A stretch of 54,869 nucleotides of DNA, taken from positions 1-54,869 of the forward strand of contig JAVHLG010000023.1 in assembly GCA_031082225.1 (NCBI GenBank). The letters are read 5' to 3'. This DNA is from Desulfovibrionaceae bacterium (lineage in GTDB: Bacteria; Desulfobacterota; Desulfovibrionia; Desulfovibrionales; Desulfovibrionaceae). The notes under the pieces are model-generated. The model searched no databases and had not been told where the DNA came from. It saw nothing but the letters and a program-made list of their open reading frames with translations. Within the stretch, counting starts at the first letter, position 1. Each line of letters starts with the position of its first letter. Both the position numbers and the translations under genes were made by a program. Below, piece after piece: positions 1 to 7,641 of this stretch.

Positions 1-14
1 GACTGGAGGTCGGG

Positions 15-737
15 ATGATGCGCGGTTTTTTGGCGGCCTTGGGCTTTCTGACCCGCTTCGGTCCGGCGGCCGGGGCGCGCCCGGCGAATTTTGCGGCCTC
101 GGTGGTTTGGTTTCCGGTGGTGGGGCTGGTGCTTGGCGGGGTGGCGGCGGCCCCGGCGCAGGTTTTTTTTGGCGGCAGCCCGTGGGTGTGCGCCTGGCTG
201 GTGGTGGTGCTCGACCTGTGGGCCACCCGGGGGCTTCATGCCGACGGGCTGGCCGACGTGGCCGACGCCTGGGGCAGCATGGCCCGGGGGGATCGTTTTT
301 TCGAGATCATGAAGGACAGCCGGGTGGGGGCCTTCGGGGCCATGGGGCTGTTTGTGGTTTTGGCAGGCAAGCTGGTGCTTTTCGCCGCGCTTTTCGAGGC
401 GGGCCGGGGCTGGGCGGTGGTGTTTTCGTTTGTCGTAGGCCGGACCTGCGTGGTGTGGCTCATGGGCATGACCCGGCATCTGGGCAGGCCGGGGTTGGGC
501 AGCCTTTTTCTGGACGGGGCGAGTCCCGGGGTCATGGCCTGGACCTTGGCGACGGCGACGGCGGCCGGGGTTTGTCTGGTTCCCGTCCGGGGCGTCGTCC
601 TGGCCCTGGCCTTTGGGGCGGTTGTCGCGGCCATGCTGTCCGGGCTGGCCAGGAACCGGGGCGGCGTGAACGGGGATTTCTTCGGGGCCTGCATTGTTAT
701 CGGGGAGTTGGCCGCCTGCCTGGGCATGCTGGCCTGA
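15..737 (+). CDS. cobS: Adenosylcobinamide-GDP ribazoletransferase (cobalamin synthase)
   Basis: This membrane enzyme joins adenosylcobinamide-GDP to alpha-ribazole (or its phosphate), the last assembly step of vitamin B12. The 240-residue length is normal for the family. Visible marks are the N-terminal GFLTRFGP segment, the family motif LHADGLADVADAWGS near residues 75-90 with its conserved acidic residues, and several hydrophobic segments. A GGAGG box at positions 5-9 supports the ATG at 15; a second ATG follows directly. Only 14 bases precede it, so an upstream B12 operon or cobalamin riboswitch cannot be judged. It converges on the next gene, and a hairpin-rich gap separates the two. Confidence 0.95.
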   Translation: MMRGFLAALGFLTRFGPAAGARPANFAASVVWFPVVGLVLGGVAAAPAQVFFGGSPWVCAWLVVVLDLWATRGLHADGLADVADAWGSMARGDRFFEIMKDSRVGAFGAMGLFVVLAGKLVLFAALFEAGRGWAVVFSFVVGRTCVVWLMGMTRHLGRPGLGSLFLDGASPGVMAWTLATATAAGVCLVPVRGVVLALAFGAVVAAMLSGLARNRGGVNGDFFGACIVIGELAACLGMLA

Positions 738-963
738 CCGGGCAGGAGAACGGCGACGATCCCATCCGGGACTGTCGTCCAGCGTGATGACAACGCCCCT
801 GTTTCTTCAATACCAGTGCTTCGCGCCGCCAGCGGCGGGCAGGCCGCCGGGCTCAAAGGCACGAAAATCACGAGCTTATGGCGCGGTTTTGCCGCGACCT
901 GCCCGTGATTTTCGAAGCCGTTGACTGCGCCAACGGCTGCATAAGGGGTCTTCGGGACACGTC
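738..963. repeat. Hairpin-rich intergenic element between convergent genes
   Basis: This gap between two converging genes has no credible reading frame but carries nested inverted repeats. AGCCGTTG (916-923) pairs perfectly with CAACGGCT (931-938). CGAAAATCACG (862-872) pairs perfectly with CGTGATTTTCG (904-914), enclosing a small CGCGG/CCGCG hairpin. CCGCC/GGCGG surrounds AGC at 826-838. It could be a two-way terminator or a copy of a REP-like genomic repeat. No second copy was noticed in this window. Confidence 0.5.
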
Positions 964-1785
964 CTAGAAGGGGTTGATCTCCTGGGTGCGGGTGTAGTGC
1001 TGGTAGCCCACGTTGGCCCCCAGGCGCAGGCCCACGCCGAAGCGGATGGGCGCCAGGACCAGGCCCTTGCTGGTCTGATAGTTCATGCCGAAGCCGCCGA
1101 TGAAATAGGCGCTGCCGTCCACCCCGGGGAAGCGCTGGAAGATCTCTTCGGGGCGATCCATGCCGTAGACCAGGGTGAACACCCGCACGGCGTTGAGGCC
1201 GATGTCGATGCCCACGGAGGGGCTCTGCCAGAACACCTCGATGGGCTTGTGATTTTTCAGATACAGGTAGCCCGTTCCGTAGCGCAGGCCCACCAGAAGC
1301 GCCCCTCCGGCCTCGCTGCCCTTGATGTAGCCGGTGGGCTGGCCCATGTCCTTGAAGGCCTTGGCCACCAGTTCGGCCAACCCGGCCGATCCGCCGTCGA
1401 AAAAGCCCATGACCTCCTGATGCACCTCTTCCTTGGAATATTTGCGCTGCTTGCTCGACTTGGGATGGGGCGGCGCGGCGGCTTCGGATGGCGGGGCCTG
1501 GACGTCGGGCGGCGGCGCAGGTTGCCCGCCGGGCTGCGGTGTGGGCTGGACGCCGGGCTGCGGTGCGGGCTGGGCCGCAGCGCCTGTCTGGGGCTGGACC
1601 GGAGCGCCCGCCTGGGGTTGGACTGGAGCGCCCGCCTGGGGTTGGACCGGGGTGACCTGGGCGGAGGGCGTGACGGTCGTGGTCGGTTGGGCGGCGTCGC
1701 CCAGGGGGCGTTCCTGAAGTCCCTGGGCCATGGCCGTCGCCGTCACGAGTACGGCGCAACATATCAAGACGCAAAGGCGTTTCAT
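964..1785 (-). CDS. EipA-like envelope protein (DUF1134)
   Basis: Predicted secreted or periplasmic protein of the DUF1134 family, named EipA in Brucella, where it supports envelope integrity. A signal peptide starts at MKRLCVLICC. A low-complexity Pro/Gln/Ala stretch (about residues 45-105) follows, with tandem copies of VQPQAGAP. The C-terminal domain has the family pattern GLRYG.G.LY.K, VFWQ.PS.G.D.G, RF.GV.GSAYFIGG, PIRFGVGLRLGANVGY and a terminal NPF. The ATG at 1785 has AGGGAGGA just upstream and overlaps the stop of the SGNH hydrolase gene as ATGA, so the two are probably translationally coupled. The exact biochemical role is unknown. Confidence 0.85.
   Translation of the reverse strand: MKRLCVLICCAVLVTATAMAQGLQERPLGDAAQPTTTVTPSAQVTPVQPQAGAPVQPQAGAPVQPQTGAAAQPAPQPGVQPTPQPGGQPAPPPDVQAPPSEAAAPPHPKSSKQRKYSKEEVHQEVMGFFDGGSAGLAELVAKAFKDMGQPTGYIKGSEAGGALLVGLRYGTGYLYLKNHKPIEVFWQSPSVGIDIGLNAVRVFTLVYGMDRPEEIFQRFPGVDGSAYFIGGFGMNYQTSKGLVLAPIRFGVGLRLGANVGYQHYTRTQEINPF
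1588..1651. repeat. In-frame 24-bp tandem repeat in the EipA-like gene
   Basis: Two full 24-bp units (1588-1611 and 1612-1635) and a partial third encode VQPQAGAP-type octapeptides in the Pro/Gln-rich linker. The unit is a multiple of three, so copy-number change keeps the frame. It is a candidate for length variation between strains. Confidence 0.75.
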
Positions 1786-2861
1786 GGCGTCCTCCCTTGG
1801 ATGTGTTCCCCGGCGGCCAGGCGGTCGCGCAAGATGGGGAGCATGGCCTGGGCCACGTCCTCCCGGCCGGAATCCGTCTGATGCACGCCGTCGGGAGTGT
1901 ACGCCGGGGCCGTGCGGGAACACAAGGCGTTTTGCAGGTTCACGAAATAGGGTTTTTCGGACAGGGCCTTCTCCAGGGCGGCATAGACGATCAGGACGTT
2001 TTGCCGCACATGGGGGAAGGAGCGGCGGCCGAGGATGGCCGCCTCCTCTGTCTGGCGCACGGCCGGGTTCATGTCCAGGCAGGTTTCCCCCCAGTAGAGG
2101 GGCTGCAGGAACAGCAGGAACTGCGATCCGTAGGCGGCGGTGACCTTGTCCACATGGTCGTAACGTTTGACGGTCAGGTCAATATATTCCTGCAGAATCG
2201 GCGACTCCGGATCAAGCGGGGTCATGGCGTAGGCCAGCTTGGAATACATCTCCCGGGTGAAGGAGGCGTACCAGGCGGCGCACAGGGGTTTGAGGATGCC
2301 GACGGGGGTCTTGAAGTAGCTCTCCAGGAGCCCCTGGACCCGGTCCATGCCCTCGTGGCCGTAGGGATGCTTGTAGAGGGTGAAGTAGTTGGCGTCGTTG
2401 GCCCCGTCGTAGAAGACCACCAGGTTTGGACGGAAGGGGAATTCGATCAAGAGCTTTTGGAGGTATTTGGTCTCAAGCAGGGAGTTGAAGGAATTGACCC
2501 CGAAATTGAAACAGTTGTAGCGCACGGGACCAGGGGCGGCGTTGAGGGCCGTGGCCACGAAGCTGGGGATGGAGGTCTCGAAGGGCGAGTTCCCGGCGCG
2601 CATGGTGGAGCCGCCGAAAAACCACACCACCCGGTTGTCCTCGGGGTTTTCGGCCTGGGCGATGCCCATGGTGGGCCAGATGCCGTCCTGTTGCAAAAAC
2701 AGGGCGTAGGGGTCGTAGGCCGCCCGGGGGCCTTCCCGCAGGTTGTCGTAGATGATGGCGTTGAGCAGGGTGATGGCCCCGAAACAGGCGGCCTCCACGC
2801 ACACTGCGGCAATCGCAAGCCACAAGACCAGTCTGAAAATGAGGCGCACGGCGCGCTTCAC
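1782..2861 (-). CDS. Membrane-anchored SGNH/GDSL-like hydrolase
   Basis: Predicted serine esterase or acyl-transferase of the SGNH superfamily, held in the membrane by one N-terminal helix (LIFRLVLWLAIAAVCVEAA). Family blocks are visible in order: GGST (nucleophile block), GVNS, GAND (Asn block) and a late DGVHQ with the catalytic Asp-x-x-His. The chosen GTG at 2861 has GGGAG about 10 bases upstream. A GTG at 2900 would add 13 residues but lacks a ribosome site. It overlaps the EipA-like gene by ATGA, which suggests a shared envelope role. The substrate cannot be read from sequence; O-deacylation of an envelope polymer is only a guess. Confidence 0.8.
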   Translation of the reverse strand: MKRAVRLIFRLVLWLAIAAVCVEAACFGAITLLNAIIYDNLREGPRAAYDPYALFLQQDGIWPTMGIAQAENPEDNRVVWFFGGSTMRAGNSPFETSIPSFVATALNAAPGPVRYNCFNFGVNSFNSLLETKYLQKLLIEFPFRPNLVVFYDGANDANYFTLYKHPYGHEGMDRVQGLLESYFKTPVGILKPLCAAWYASFTREMYSKLAYAMTPLDPESPILQEYIDLTVKRYDHVDKVTAAYGSQFLLFLQPLYWGETCLDMNPAVRQTEEAAILGRRSFPHVRQNVLIVYAALEKALSEKPYFVNLQNALCSRTAPAYTPDGVHQTDSGREDVAQAMLPILRDRLAAGEHIQGRTP

Positions 2862-2984
2862 GGCACGATCTCTCCCTGTCGCGGGGATGGGCTCCCGCAC
2901 GGTTTGGTCCCATGGGGACGCGTTGCTGGCTGGTATGCGTGTTGGTGGAGGTGTCGCTGTCTCGTCGGTTTGGCGGGTTTGGCG

Positions 2985-4019
2985 CTATTTCGGCAGCCGG
3001 ATGACCACGCCGTTTGGGGTTCTGTCCACCACCGGGGCCTCGCGCAGCCGGACGACGGCCTCGGGGGCCAGATCCAGGACCAGCCGCAGCCGGTCGGGGT
3101 GCTTGCCGACCCGGACCAGCCGGATCAAGGGGCTTTTGCCGGACAGGGACAGGGGGCCGGTATAGGTCCAGCGTCCGGCCAGGTCGATGACCAGCCGGGG
3201 GGGGCCGTCCATGTAGGTGCGGGTCACATCGCCCACCGGGGACGTGGTGGTGACCGTGAGCACGTATTCTCCGGGCTTGTCCGAGGCCGAGACGGCCACG
3301 ACCGCGCCCCTGGAGGGAGCCGGGACGGGTTTGCCCGCCGGGGCAGGCTTGTCCTTGACGGGTTTTTTCGAGGCGGGTCCAGGGCTTGGGGCCGGGACGT
3401 CCAGGGCTTCGGCCGCCTCGGGCGGGGCCTGCGGGGCCGGGGCCGGGGGGCTGGGCGCGGCGTCCGGGACCGGCGGCGGCGTGTGGGCGGCTTTTTTCCC
3501 GGTGTCGACCTTGGAGGCCGCAGCCTCCTGGCCCATGTCCGAAAACATCTGGTCCAGGGCCTGGTCCCCGGCGAACAGGGGGTGCTGGGACACGATTTCC
3601 GGGGAAACCGGCTCAGCCTTGGGGGCAGGCGGCACGGGCGTCGGCGGCGCAGTGGCGGCCGGGGGGGCGGCAGGTTCTGGCGCGCCAGGGACCGGCACAG
3701 GGAGGGATGCTGTCTCCGAGACGCGGTTTCGGGCGGGAGACGCCGATGCCTCCTGGGGCTTCGTGGCGGGAAGGGGCGGCGATTGCCCGGCGGCGCTGGG
3801 CGGGGCCGCCGGGGACAGGGACGACGTTGGCGGCGTTGTTGCTGGCGGGGCCGGGGGGGCGGGCGTCGGCGCGGTGAAATCGCGATCCGTCATTGCCGGC
3901 GCGGGCCTGCCGCCCGTGAAAAGATGCGGTTTGCGCCACGCGGCGAGCCCCGCCACCACCGCCAGGGCCAGGACCACCGCGCCGATGATGATCAGCTTGT
4001 CGCCTTTCGTGAGCGGCAT
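2985..4019 (-). CDS. Membrane-anchored AMIN-domain protein
   Basis: The protein has one N-terminal transmembrane helix (LIIIGAVVLALAVVAGLAA), a very long Pro/Ala-rich spacer (about residues 40-240), and a C-terminal AMIN-type beta domain (about 245-344) with the pattern PPRLVIDL and LRLVLDL. AMIN domains usually place cell-wall amidases or secretin partners on peptidoglycan or the outer membrane. No catalytic domain is attached here, so it may be an adaptor. The ATG at 4019 has GGGGAGGAG immediately upstream and is preferred to an ATG at 4061. It lies 123 bases upstream of the SGNH hydrolase gene on the same strand. Confidence 0.7.
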   Translation of the reverse strand: MPLTKGDKLIIIGAVVLALAVVAGLAAWRKPHLFTGGRPAPAMTDRDFTAPTPAPPAPPATTPPTSSLSPAAPPSAAGQSPPLPATKPQEASASPARNRVSETASLPVPVPGAPEPAAPPAATAPPTPVPPAPKAEPVSPEIVSQHPLFAGDQALDQMFSDMGQEAAASKVDTGKKAAHTPPPVPDAAPSPPAPAPQAPPEAAEALDVPAPSPGPASKKPVKDKPAPAGKPVPAPSRGAVVAVSASDKPGEYVLTVTTTSPVGDVTRTYMDGPPRLVIDLAGRWTYTGPLSLSGKSPLIRLVRVGKHPDRLRLVLDLAPEAVVRLREAPVVDRTPNGVVIRLPK

Positions 4020-4203
4020 GGCTCCTCCCCGGTTGTGTCTGCAAGACTCCTGCCATCGCACTGCATTTGATCGCCGCCAGCACCGTACCCGACCTTGCCG
4101 CCGCGCTCAAGGAAAAAACGGATGGCCGATACGCCAGCCGATGGAGGGCAAGGGCCGCCAGGCGGTTTTTCCGGCGGCTGGCGGCGGGGCGGTTGCGGGA
4201 TTG

Positions 4204-4233
4204 TTGACGCAACGGCGGTTTGTTCGTCATACG
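4204..4233 (+). promoter_or_regulatory. Candidate sigma-70 promoter
   Basis: TTGACG (4204-4209), an 18-base spacer and CATACG (4228-4233) stand just upstream of the GGAG ribosome site of the 4255 gene. This fits a housekeeping promoter for the small gene and perhaps topA. The assignment rests on sequence match only. Confidence 0.45.
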
Positions 4234-4254
4234 TTTTCAAAACGGAGATGCCAC

Positions 4255-4527
4255 ATGGCCAAAAAAGTACGATCCGTGCGCGTGCCCCAGGAACTGGCCG
4301 GACTCGACCTGTCCGCCCTGATCAGGGAGTGCGCCAGCCATCTGCGTGACCTGGAATCGGCCGTCCTGCTCTCCACCCAGGGCAACCGCGAGGCGGCCGA
4401 CGCCCTGGTCAAGGCCCGCCGGGCGGATCTGGGGCGACGGGTGGGGAATCTGGTGTGGGAGGCCAAGCTGCGGCATCAGGAGGCGGCAAGGGCCCTGGAG
4501 GCGGAAAAAAAACCGTCGGAGACGTGA
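4255..4527 (+). CDS. Small basic/acidic helical protein of unknown function
   Basis: A 90-residue protein starting MAKKVRSVRVPQEL, with no signal peptide or membrane segment. It is rich in Ala, Arg and Glu and predicted mostly helical, ending in the polar tail EAEKKPSET. I do not recognise a family. The ATG follows a GGAG box, and a plausible promoter lies at 4204-4233. It sits 67 bases upstream of topA on the same strand. It could be a nucleoid or cytoplasmic accessory protein, but nothing in the sequence proves it. Confidence 0.65.
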   Translation: MAKKVRSVRVPQELAGLDLSALIRECASHLRDLESAVLLSTQGNREAADALVKARRADLGRRVGNLVWEAKLRHQEAARALEAEKKPSET

Positions 4528-4556
4528 CGCATGTGTGCGGCAGGGGCGCTTTGGCC

Positions 4557-4585
4557 TTGCCAGCGGCCATGGGGATGGCTATAGC
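4557..4585 (+). promoter_or_regulatory. Candidate topA promoter
   Basis: TTGCCA (4557-4562), a 17-base spacer and TATAGC (4580-4585) form a good sigma-70 match. The expected transcription start falls around 4591-4593, only a few bases before the topA ATG at 4595. No Shine-Dalgarno site is visible there, so the transcript may be leaderless. Confidence 0.5.
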
Positions 4586-4594
4586 ACGCCTGCC

Positions 4595-6856
4595 ATGGTA
4601 AAAGAGCTGATCATCGTCGAATCCCCGGCCAAGGTGAAGACCATCAAGAAATTCCTCGGCAGCGCCTATGCTGTGGAGGCCTCGGTCGGTCACGTCCGCG
4701 ACCTGCCCACCAAGACCCTGGGCGTGGACGAGAAAAAGGATTTCGCCCCGCAATACCAGGTCATCCAGGGCAAGCAGAAGGTGGTGTCCAAGCTGCGCGA
4801 GGCTGCGGCCAAGGCCAGCCGCATCTATCTGGCCCCGGACCCGGATCGCGAGGGCGAGGCCATCGCCTGGCACGTGGCCGAACTGCTCAAGGATGAAGAC
4901 CGGCCCATCCATCGCATTTTTTTCAACGAGATCACGGCCAAGGCCGTGCGCGAGGCCCTGACCCACCCGCGCGAAATCGACGAAAAGCTCTTTTTGTCCC
5001 AGCAGGCCCGGCGCATCCTGGATCGGCTGGTGGGCTACAAGGTCTCGCCCCTTTTGTGGAAAAAGGTCAAACGGGGCATCTCCGCCGGCCGGGTGCAGTC
5101 CGTGGCGCTTCGGCTGGTGGTGGAGCGGGAAAAAGAGCGCCAGGTCTTCGTGCCCGAGGAATACTGGGTGTTCAAGGCCCTTTTGGCGGCCGCCGACCCC
5201 CCGGTGTTCGAGGCCGAGTTGTGGAAGGTGGCGGGAAAAAAACCGGTCATCGGCGACGGCGAGACCGCCGTAGCGCTTCGCGACGCCATTTTGAAGAGCC
5301 CCTTTTCCGTGTCCGCCGTGGCCGAGAAGGAACGCGCCAAGTCGCCGCCGCCGCCCTACATCACCTCCACCCTGCAGCAGGCCGCCAACCAGCGCCTGGG
5401 ATTCACGGCCAAGCGCACCATGGGCGCGGCCCAGCGGCTCTACGAGGGCGTGGAGCTGGGCGAACGCGGCACCGTGGCGCTTATCACCTACATGCGTACC
5501 GACTCCGTGCGCATCGCCGACGAGGCGCGCCAGGCCGCCAAAGATTTCATCGTGGACACGCTCGGGCCGGAGTTCTATCCGGCCAAGGCCCGCCATTACA
5601 AGACCAAGGCCTCGGCCCAGGACGCCCACGAGGCCATCCGGCCCGTGGACCCGGCCGTGACCCCGGACGACGTGCGGTCGTTTCTGCCCCGGGAGCAGTA
5701 CGCCCTGTACAAGCTCATCTGGGAGCGTTTCCTGGCCTCCCAGATGGCCGAGGCCCGGTTCTGGGACACCACGGCCGAGATTTCGGCGGGCGTGGCCCTT
5801 TTTCGGGCCAAGGGCCAGCGGCTGATCTTTCCGGGCTATCTCAAGGTCTACGGCATGGAGGCCGGGGACGAGGCCAAGACCCTGCCTCCGCTGAGCCAGG
5901 GACAGCCCCTGACGCTTTCGGAGCTTAAGACCGACCAGAAGTTCACCCAGCCGCCGCCGCGCTACACCGAGGCCTCCCTGGTGCGCGAGCTGGAGGAAAA
6001 GGGCATCGGCCGACCCTCCACCTATGCGGCCATCATCTCCACGCTTCTCGACCGCGAATACGCCAAACTGGAAGAGAAGCACTTCGTGCCCTCGGAGTTG
6101 GGGACCACCGTGGCCGACCTGCTCATCGACCATTTTGCGGCCATCATGGACGTGGGGTTCACGGCCGGGATGGAGGCCGCCTTGGACGAGGTGGCCGAGG
6201 GCCAGCGGGACTGGGTGGCGCTTTTACGGGATTTCACGGACGGGTTTTATCCGGCCCTGGAGAAGGCCTCCGAGGACATGGCCGCGGTCAAGGCGGGCAA
6301 GGAGACAGGGCTTGTGTGCGACAAGTGCGGGCAGCCCATGGTCATCAAGTTCGGCCGCATGGGGGAGTTTCTGGCCTGCTCGGGCTATCCCGACTGCAAG
6401 AACACCTCGAATTTCACCCGCACCCCGGACGGCGGCATCGAGCTGGTGGCCCGGCAGGCCGACGAGCCCGTGGTGATGGGTACATGCCCGGATTGCGGCA
6501 AGGATCTGGTGCTGAAAAAATCGCGTACCGGCAGCCGGTTTGTGGCCTGCTCGGGATATCCGGCCTGCAAGCACGCCGAGCCCTTCCGGACCGGGGTGAA
6601 GTGCCCGCGCGAGGGCTGCGGCGGGGAGCTGGTGGAAAAAAGCTCCAAGCGGGGCAAGGTGTTTTATTCCTGCGACCGCTACCCCCAGTGCGACTACGCC
6701 GTGTGGGACTGGCCCGTGGCCGAGCCCTGCCCCACGTGCGGCTCGGGCATCCTGGTCAAAAAGCGCACCCAGGCCCGGGGCGAACACCTGGCCTGCCCGG
6801 AAAAATCCTGCCGCTACATCCGGTCCCTGGACGGCGGCGAGTCCGAAGAGCAATAG
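4595..6856 (+). CDS. topA: DNA topoisomerase I (type IA)
   Basis: This enzyme relaxes negatively supercoiled DNA through a transient 5'-phosphotyrosine link. The 753-residue protein opens with the TOPRIM signature (ELIIVESPAKVKTIKKFLG). It contains DPDREGEAIAWH, and its catalytic tyrosine is Tyr299 in the motif ITYMRTDS. The C-terminal part (from about residue 574) has four zinc-ribbon repeats built on CxxC pairs (CDKCG, CPDCG, CPREGC, CPTCG). Length and order are typical of bacterial TopA. The ATG at 4595 begins the conserved N-terminus but has no ribosome-binding site, and a promoter lies directly upstream. Confidence 0.97.
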   Translation: MVKELIIVESPAKVKTIKKFLGSAYAVEASVGHVRDLPTKTLGVDEKKDFAPQYQVIQGKQKVVSKLREAAAKASRIYLAPDPDREGEAIAWHVAELLKDEDRPIHRIFFNEITAKAVREALTHPREIDEKLFLSQQARRILDRLVGYKVSPLLWKKVKRGISAGRVQSVALRLVVEREKERQVFVPEEYWVFKALLAAADPPVFEAELWKVAGKKPVIGDGETAVALRDAILKSPFSVSAVAEKERAKSPPPPYITSTLQQAANQRLGFTAKRTMGAAQRLYEGVELGERGTVALITYMRTDSVRIADEARQAAKDFIVDTLGPEFYPAKARHYKTKASAQDAHEAIRPVDPAVTPDDVRSFLPREQYALYKLIWERFLASQMAEARFWDTTAEISAGVALFRAKGQRLIFPGYLKVYGMEAGDEAKTLPPLSQGQPLTLSELKTDQKFTQPPPRYTEASLVRELEEKGIGRPSTYAAIISTLLDREYAKLEEKHFVPSELGTTVADLLIDHFAAIMDVGFTAGMEAALDEVAEGQRDWVALLRDFTDGFYPALEKASEDMAAVKAGKETGLVCDKCGQPMVIKFGRMGEFLACSGYPDCKNTSNFTRTPDGGIELVARQADEPVVMGTCPDCGKDLVLKKSRTGSRFVACSGYPACKHAEPFRTGVKCPREGCGGELVEKSSKRGKVFYSCDRYPQCDYAVWDWPVAEPCPTCGSGILVKKRTQARGEHLACPEKSCRYIRSLDGGESEEQ

Positions 6857-6880
6857 CGCGGTTGCGTCCGCGTCCACGCC

Positions 6881-7057
6881 ATGAAACAAAAGCTCACGTC
6901 TGACATGGAACAGGTGTCCCGGTTTTCGGAAGCGGAGATCGCGCGGCGGGCCGCGTCCGATCCCGACGCCCTGCCCACGGACGAGGCCTTCTGGATGCGG
7001 GCGGTACGGGCGGAACACCCCGCCGCGAACCCCTCCGCCACATGTGGCTTCGCCTGA
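6881..7057 (+). CDS. Small antitoxin-like fragment (hypothetical, 58 aa)
   Basis: A short frame, MKQKLTSDMEQVSRFSEAEI..., ends after a segment SDPDALPTDEAFWMRA. That acidic PDxxPxDEAFW pattern resembles the middle of BrnA-like antitoxins, but the DNA-binding C-terminal part that would follow is missing and no partner toxin is next to it. It lies 24 bases after topA and faces the RelE/ParE-type pair. It may be a decayed antitoxin or an unrelated small protein. No clear ribosome site is present. Confidence 0.35.
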   Translation: MKQKLTSDMEQVSRFSEAEIARRAASDPDALPTDEAFWMRAVRAEHPAANPSATCGFA

Positions 7058-7092
7058 CGATCCCGACTGCCTGTGAAACCCGGAAGGGCGCG

Positions 7093-7368
7093 TTATCTCC
7101 GCCAGTCCCGATAAATTTTACCGCGATGCCCGATGCGCACCACCAGGACCGTTACCGTACGGTCCTCGATGTGGCACAGCACCCGATACGCCCCCACCCG
7201 GTACCGCCACAACTCGCGCAACTCGCCCGTAAGGGCGAAGCCCTGCTCCCTCGGGTCGCCAGCAGCCACCCGCTGCCGCAGATAGGCGGCGATGCGCCGG
7301 GCGACGTCCCGGTCCAAGGCGTCCAGATCTTTTTTGGCCCTGGGCGTATATTCAATCCGCCAGTCCAA
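7093..7368 (-). CDS. RelE/ParE-family toxin
   Basis: A 91-residue toxin of the RelE/ParE fold. The N-terminal beta strand and helix WRIEYTPRAKKDLDAL, the central GELRELWRYRVGAYRVLCHI and the end VVRIGHRGKIYRDW are typical of RelE-like mRNA interferases. The start overlaps the antitoxin gene by 17 bases, so both are made from one transcript with the antitoxin first. ParE-like gyrase poisons share this fold, so the target is not certain; the RYRVG-YRVLC pattern leans to RelE. Confidence 0.88.
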   Translation of the reverse strand: MDWRIEYTPRAKKDLDALDRDVARRIAAYLRQRVAAGDPREQGFALTGELRELWRYRVGAYRVLCHIEDRTVTVLVVRIGHRGKIYRDWRR

Positions 7369-7576
7369 GTTCCCGCTCCACGTCCTCGCCCGGGATGGCC
7401 TTTTGGCCGCTGGCCCGGAACGCCTCGTACTCGGCCTGGGCCAGATAGGCGTCCTCCAGGTCTTCCAAGTGGGCCAAAATGGCCTGCCGGGCGTAAAAGG
7501 TCTTGGTGCGCCCGGTACGTGCGGCCAGGGCGGTCAGGCGGGATTCGATCTCGGGGGGAAGTCGTATGGCCAGCAT
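7352..7576 (-). CDS. Ribbon-helix-helix antitoxin (RelB/CopG type)
   Basis: A 74-residue antitoxin. The N-terminus MLAIRLPPEIESRLTALAAR followed by GRTKTFYARQAI is a classic ribbon-helix-helix DNA-binding domain. The acidic C-terminal tail (LEDAYLAQAEYEAF...) would wrap the toxin. A GGAGGAC ribosome site lies just before the ATG. A perfect 8+8 bp palindrome about 14 bases upstream of the start is the likely operator for autorepression by the toxin-antitoxin complex. Confidence 0.88.
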   Translation of the reverse strand: MLAIRLPPEIESRLTALAARTGRTKTFYARQAILAHLEDLEDAYLAQAEYEAFRASGQKAIPGEDVERELGLAD

Positions 7577-7589
7577 GGCGTCCTCCGTG

Positions 7590-7607
7590 TGCTATACAGG
7601 TATAGCA
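7590..7607 (-). promoter_or_regulatory. Operator palindrome of the toxin-antitoxin operon
   Basis: TGCTATAC-AG-GTATAGCA is a perfect inverted repeat with 8-bp arms. On the minus strand it contains TATACC/TATAGC, which can serve as a -10 box, so a bound ribbon-helix-helix antitoxin would block RNA polymerase. It lies about 14 bases upstream of the antitoxin ATG. Confidence 0.7.
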
Positions 7608-7641
7608 TCATGGCGGCAGGGGCAAGTCCCCCGGCCCGCGA

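Noticed and set aside
1-14. Cobalamin riboswitch upstream of cobS
   Set aside because: Only 14 bases lie upstream in this window, so nothing can be tested.
1588-1651. Possible CRISPR-like repeat array
   Set aside because: Units are 24 bp without spacers and encode an in-frame octapeptide repeat.
1797-4070. Long plus-strand frame opposite the SGNH and AMIN genes
   Set aside because: It is antisense to genes with good ribosome sites and signal peptides, and shows no domain.
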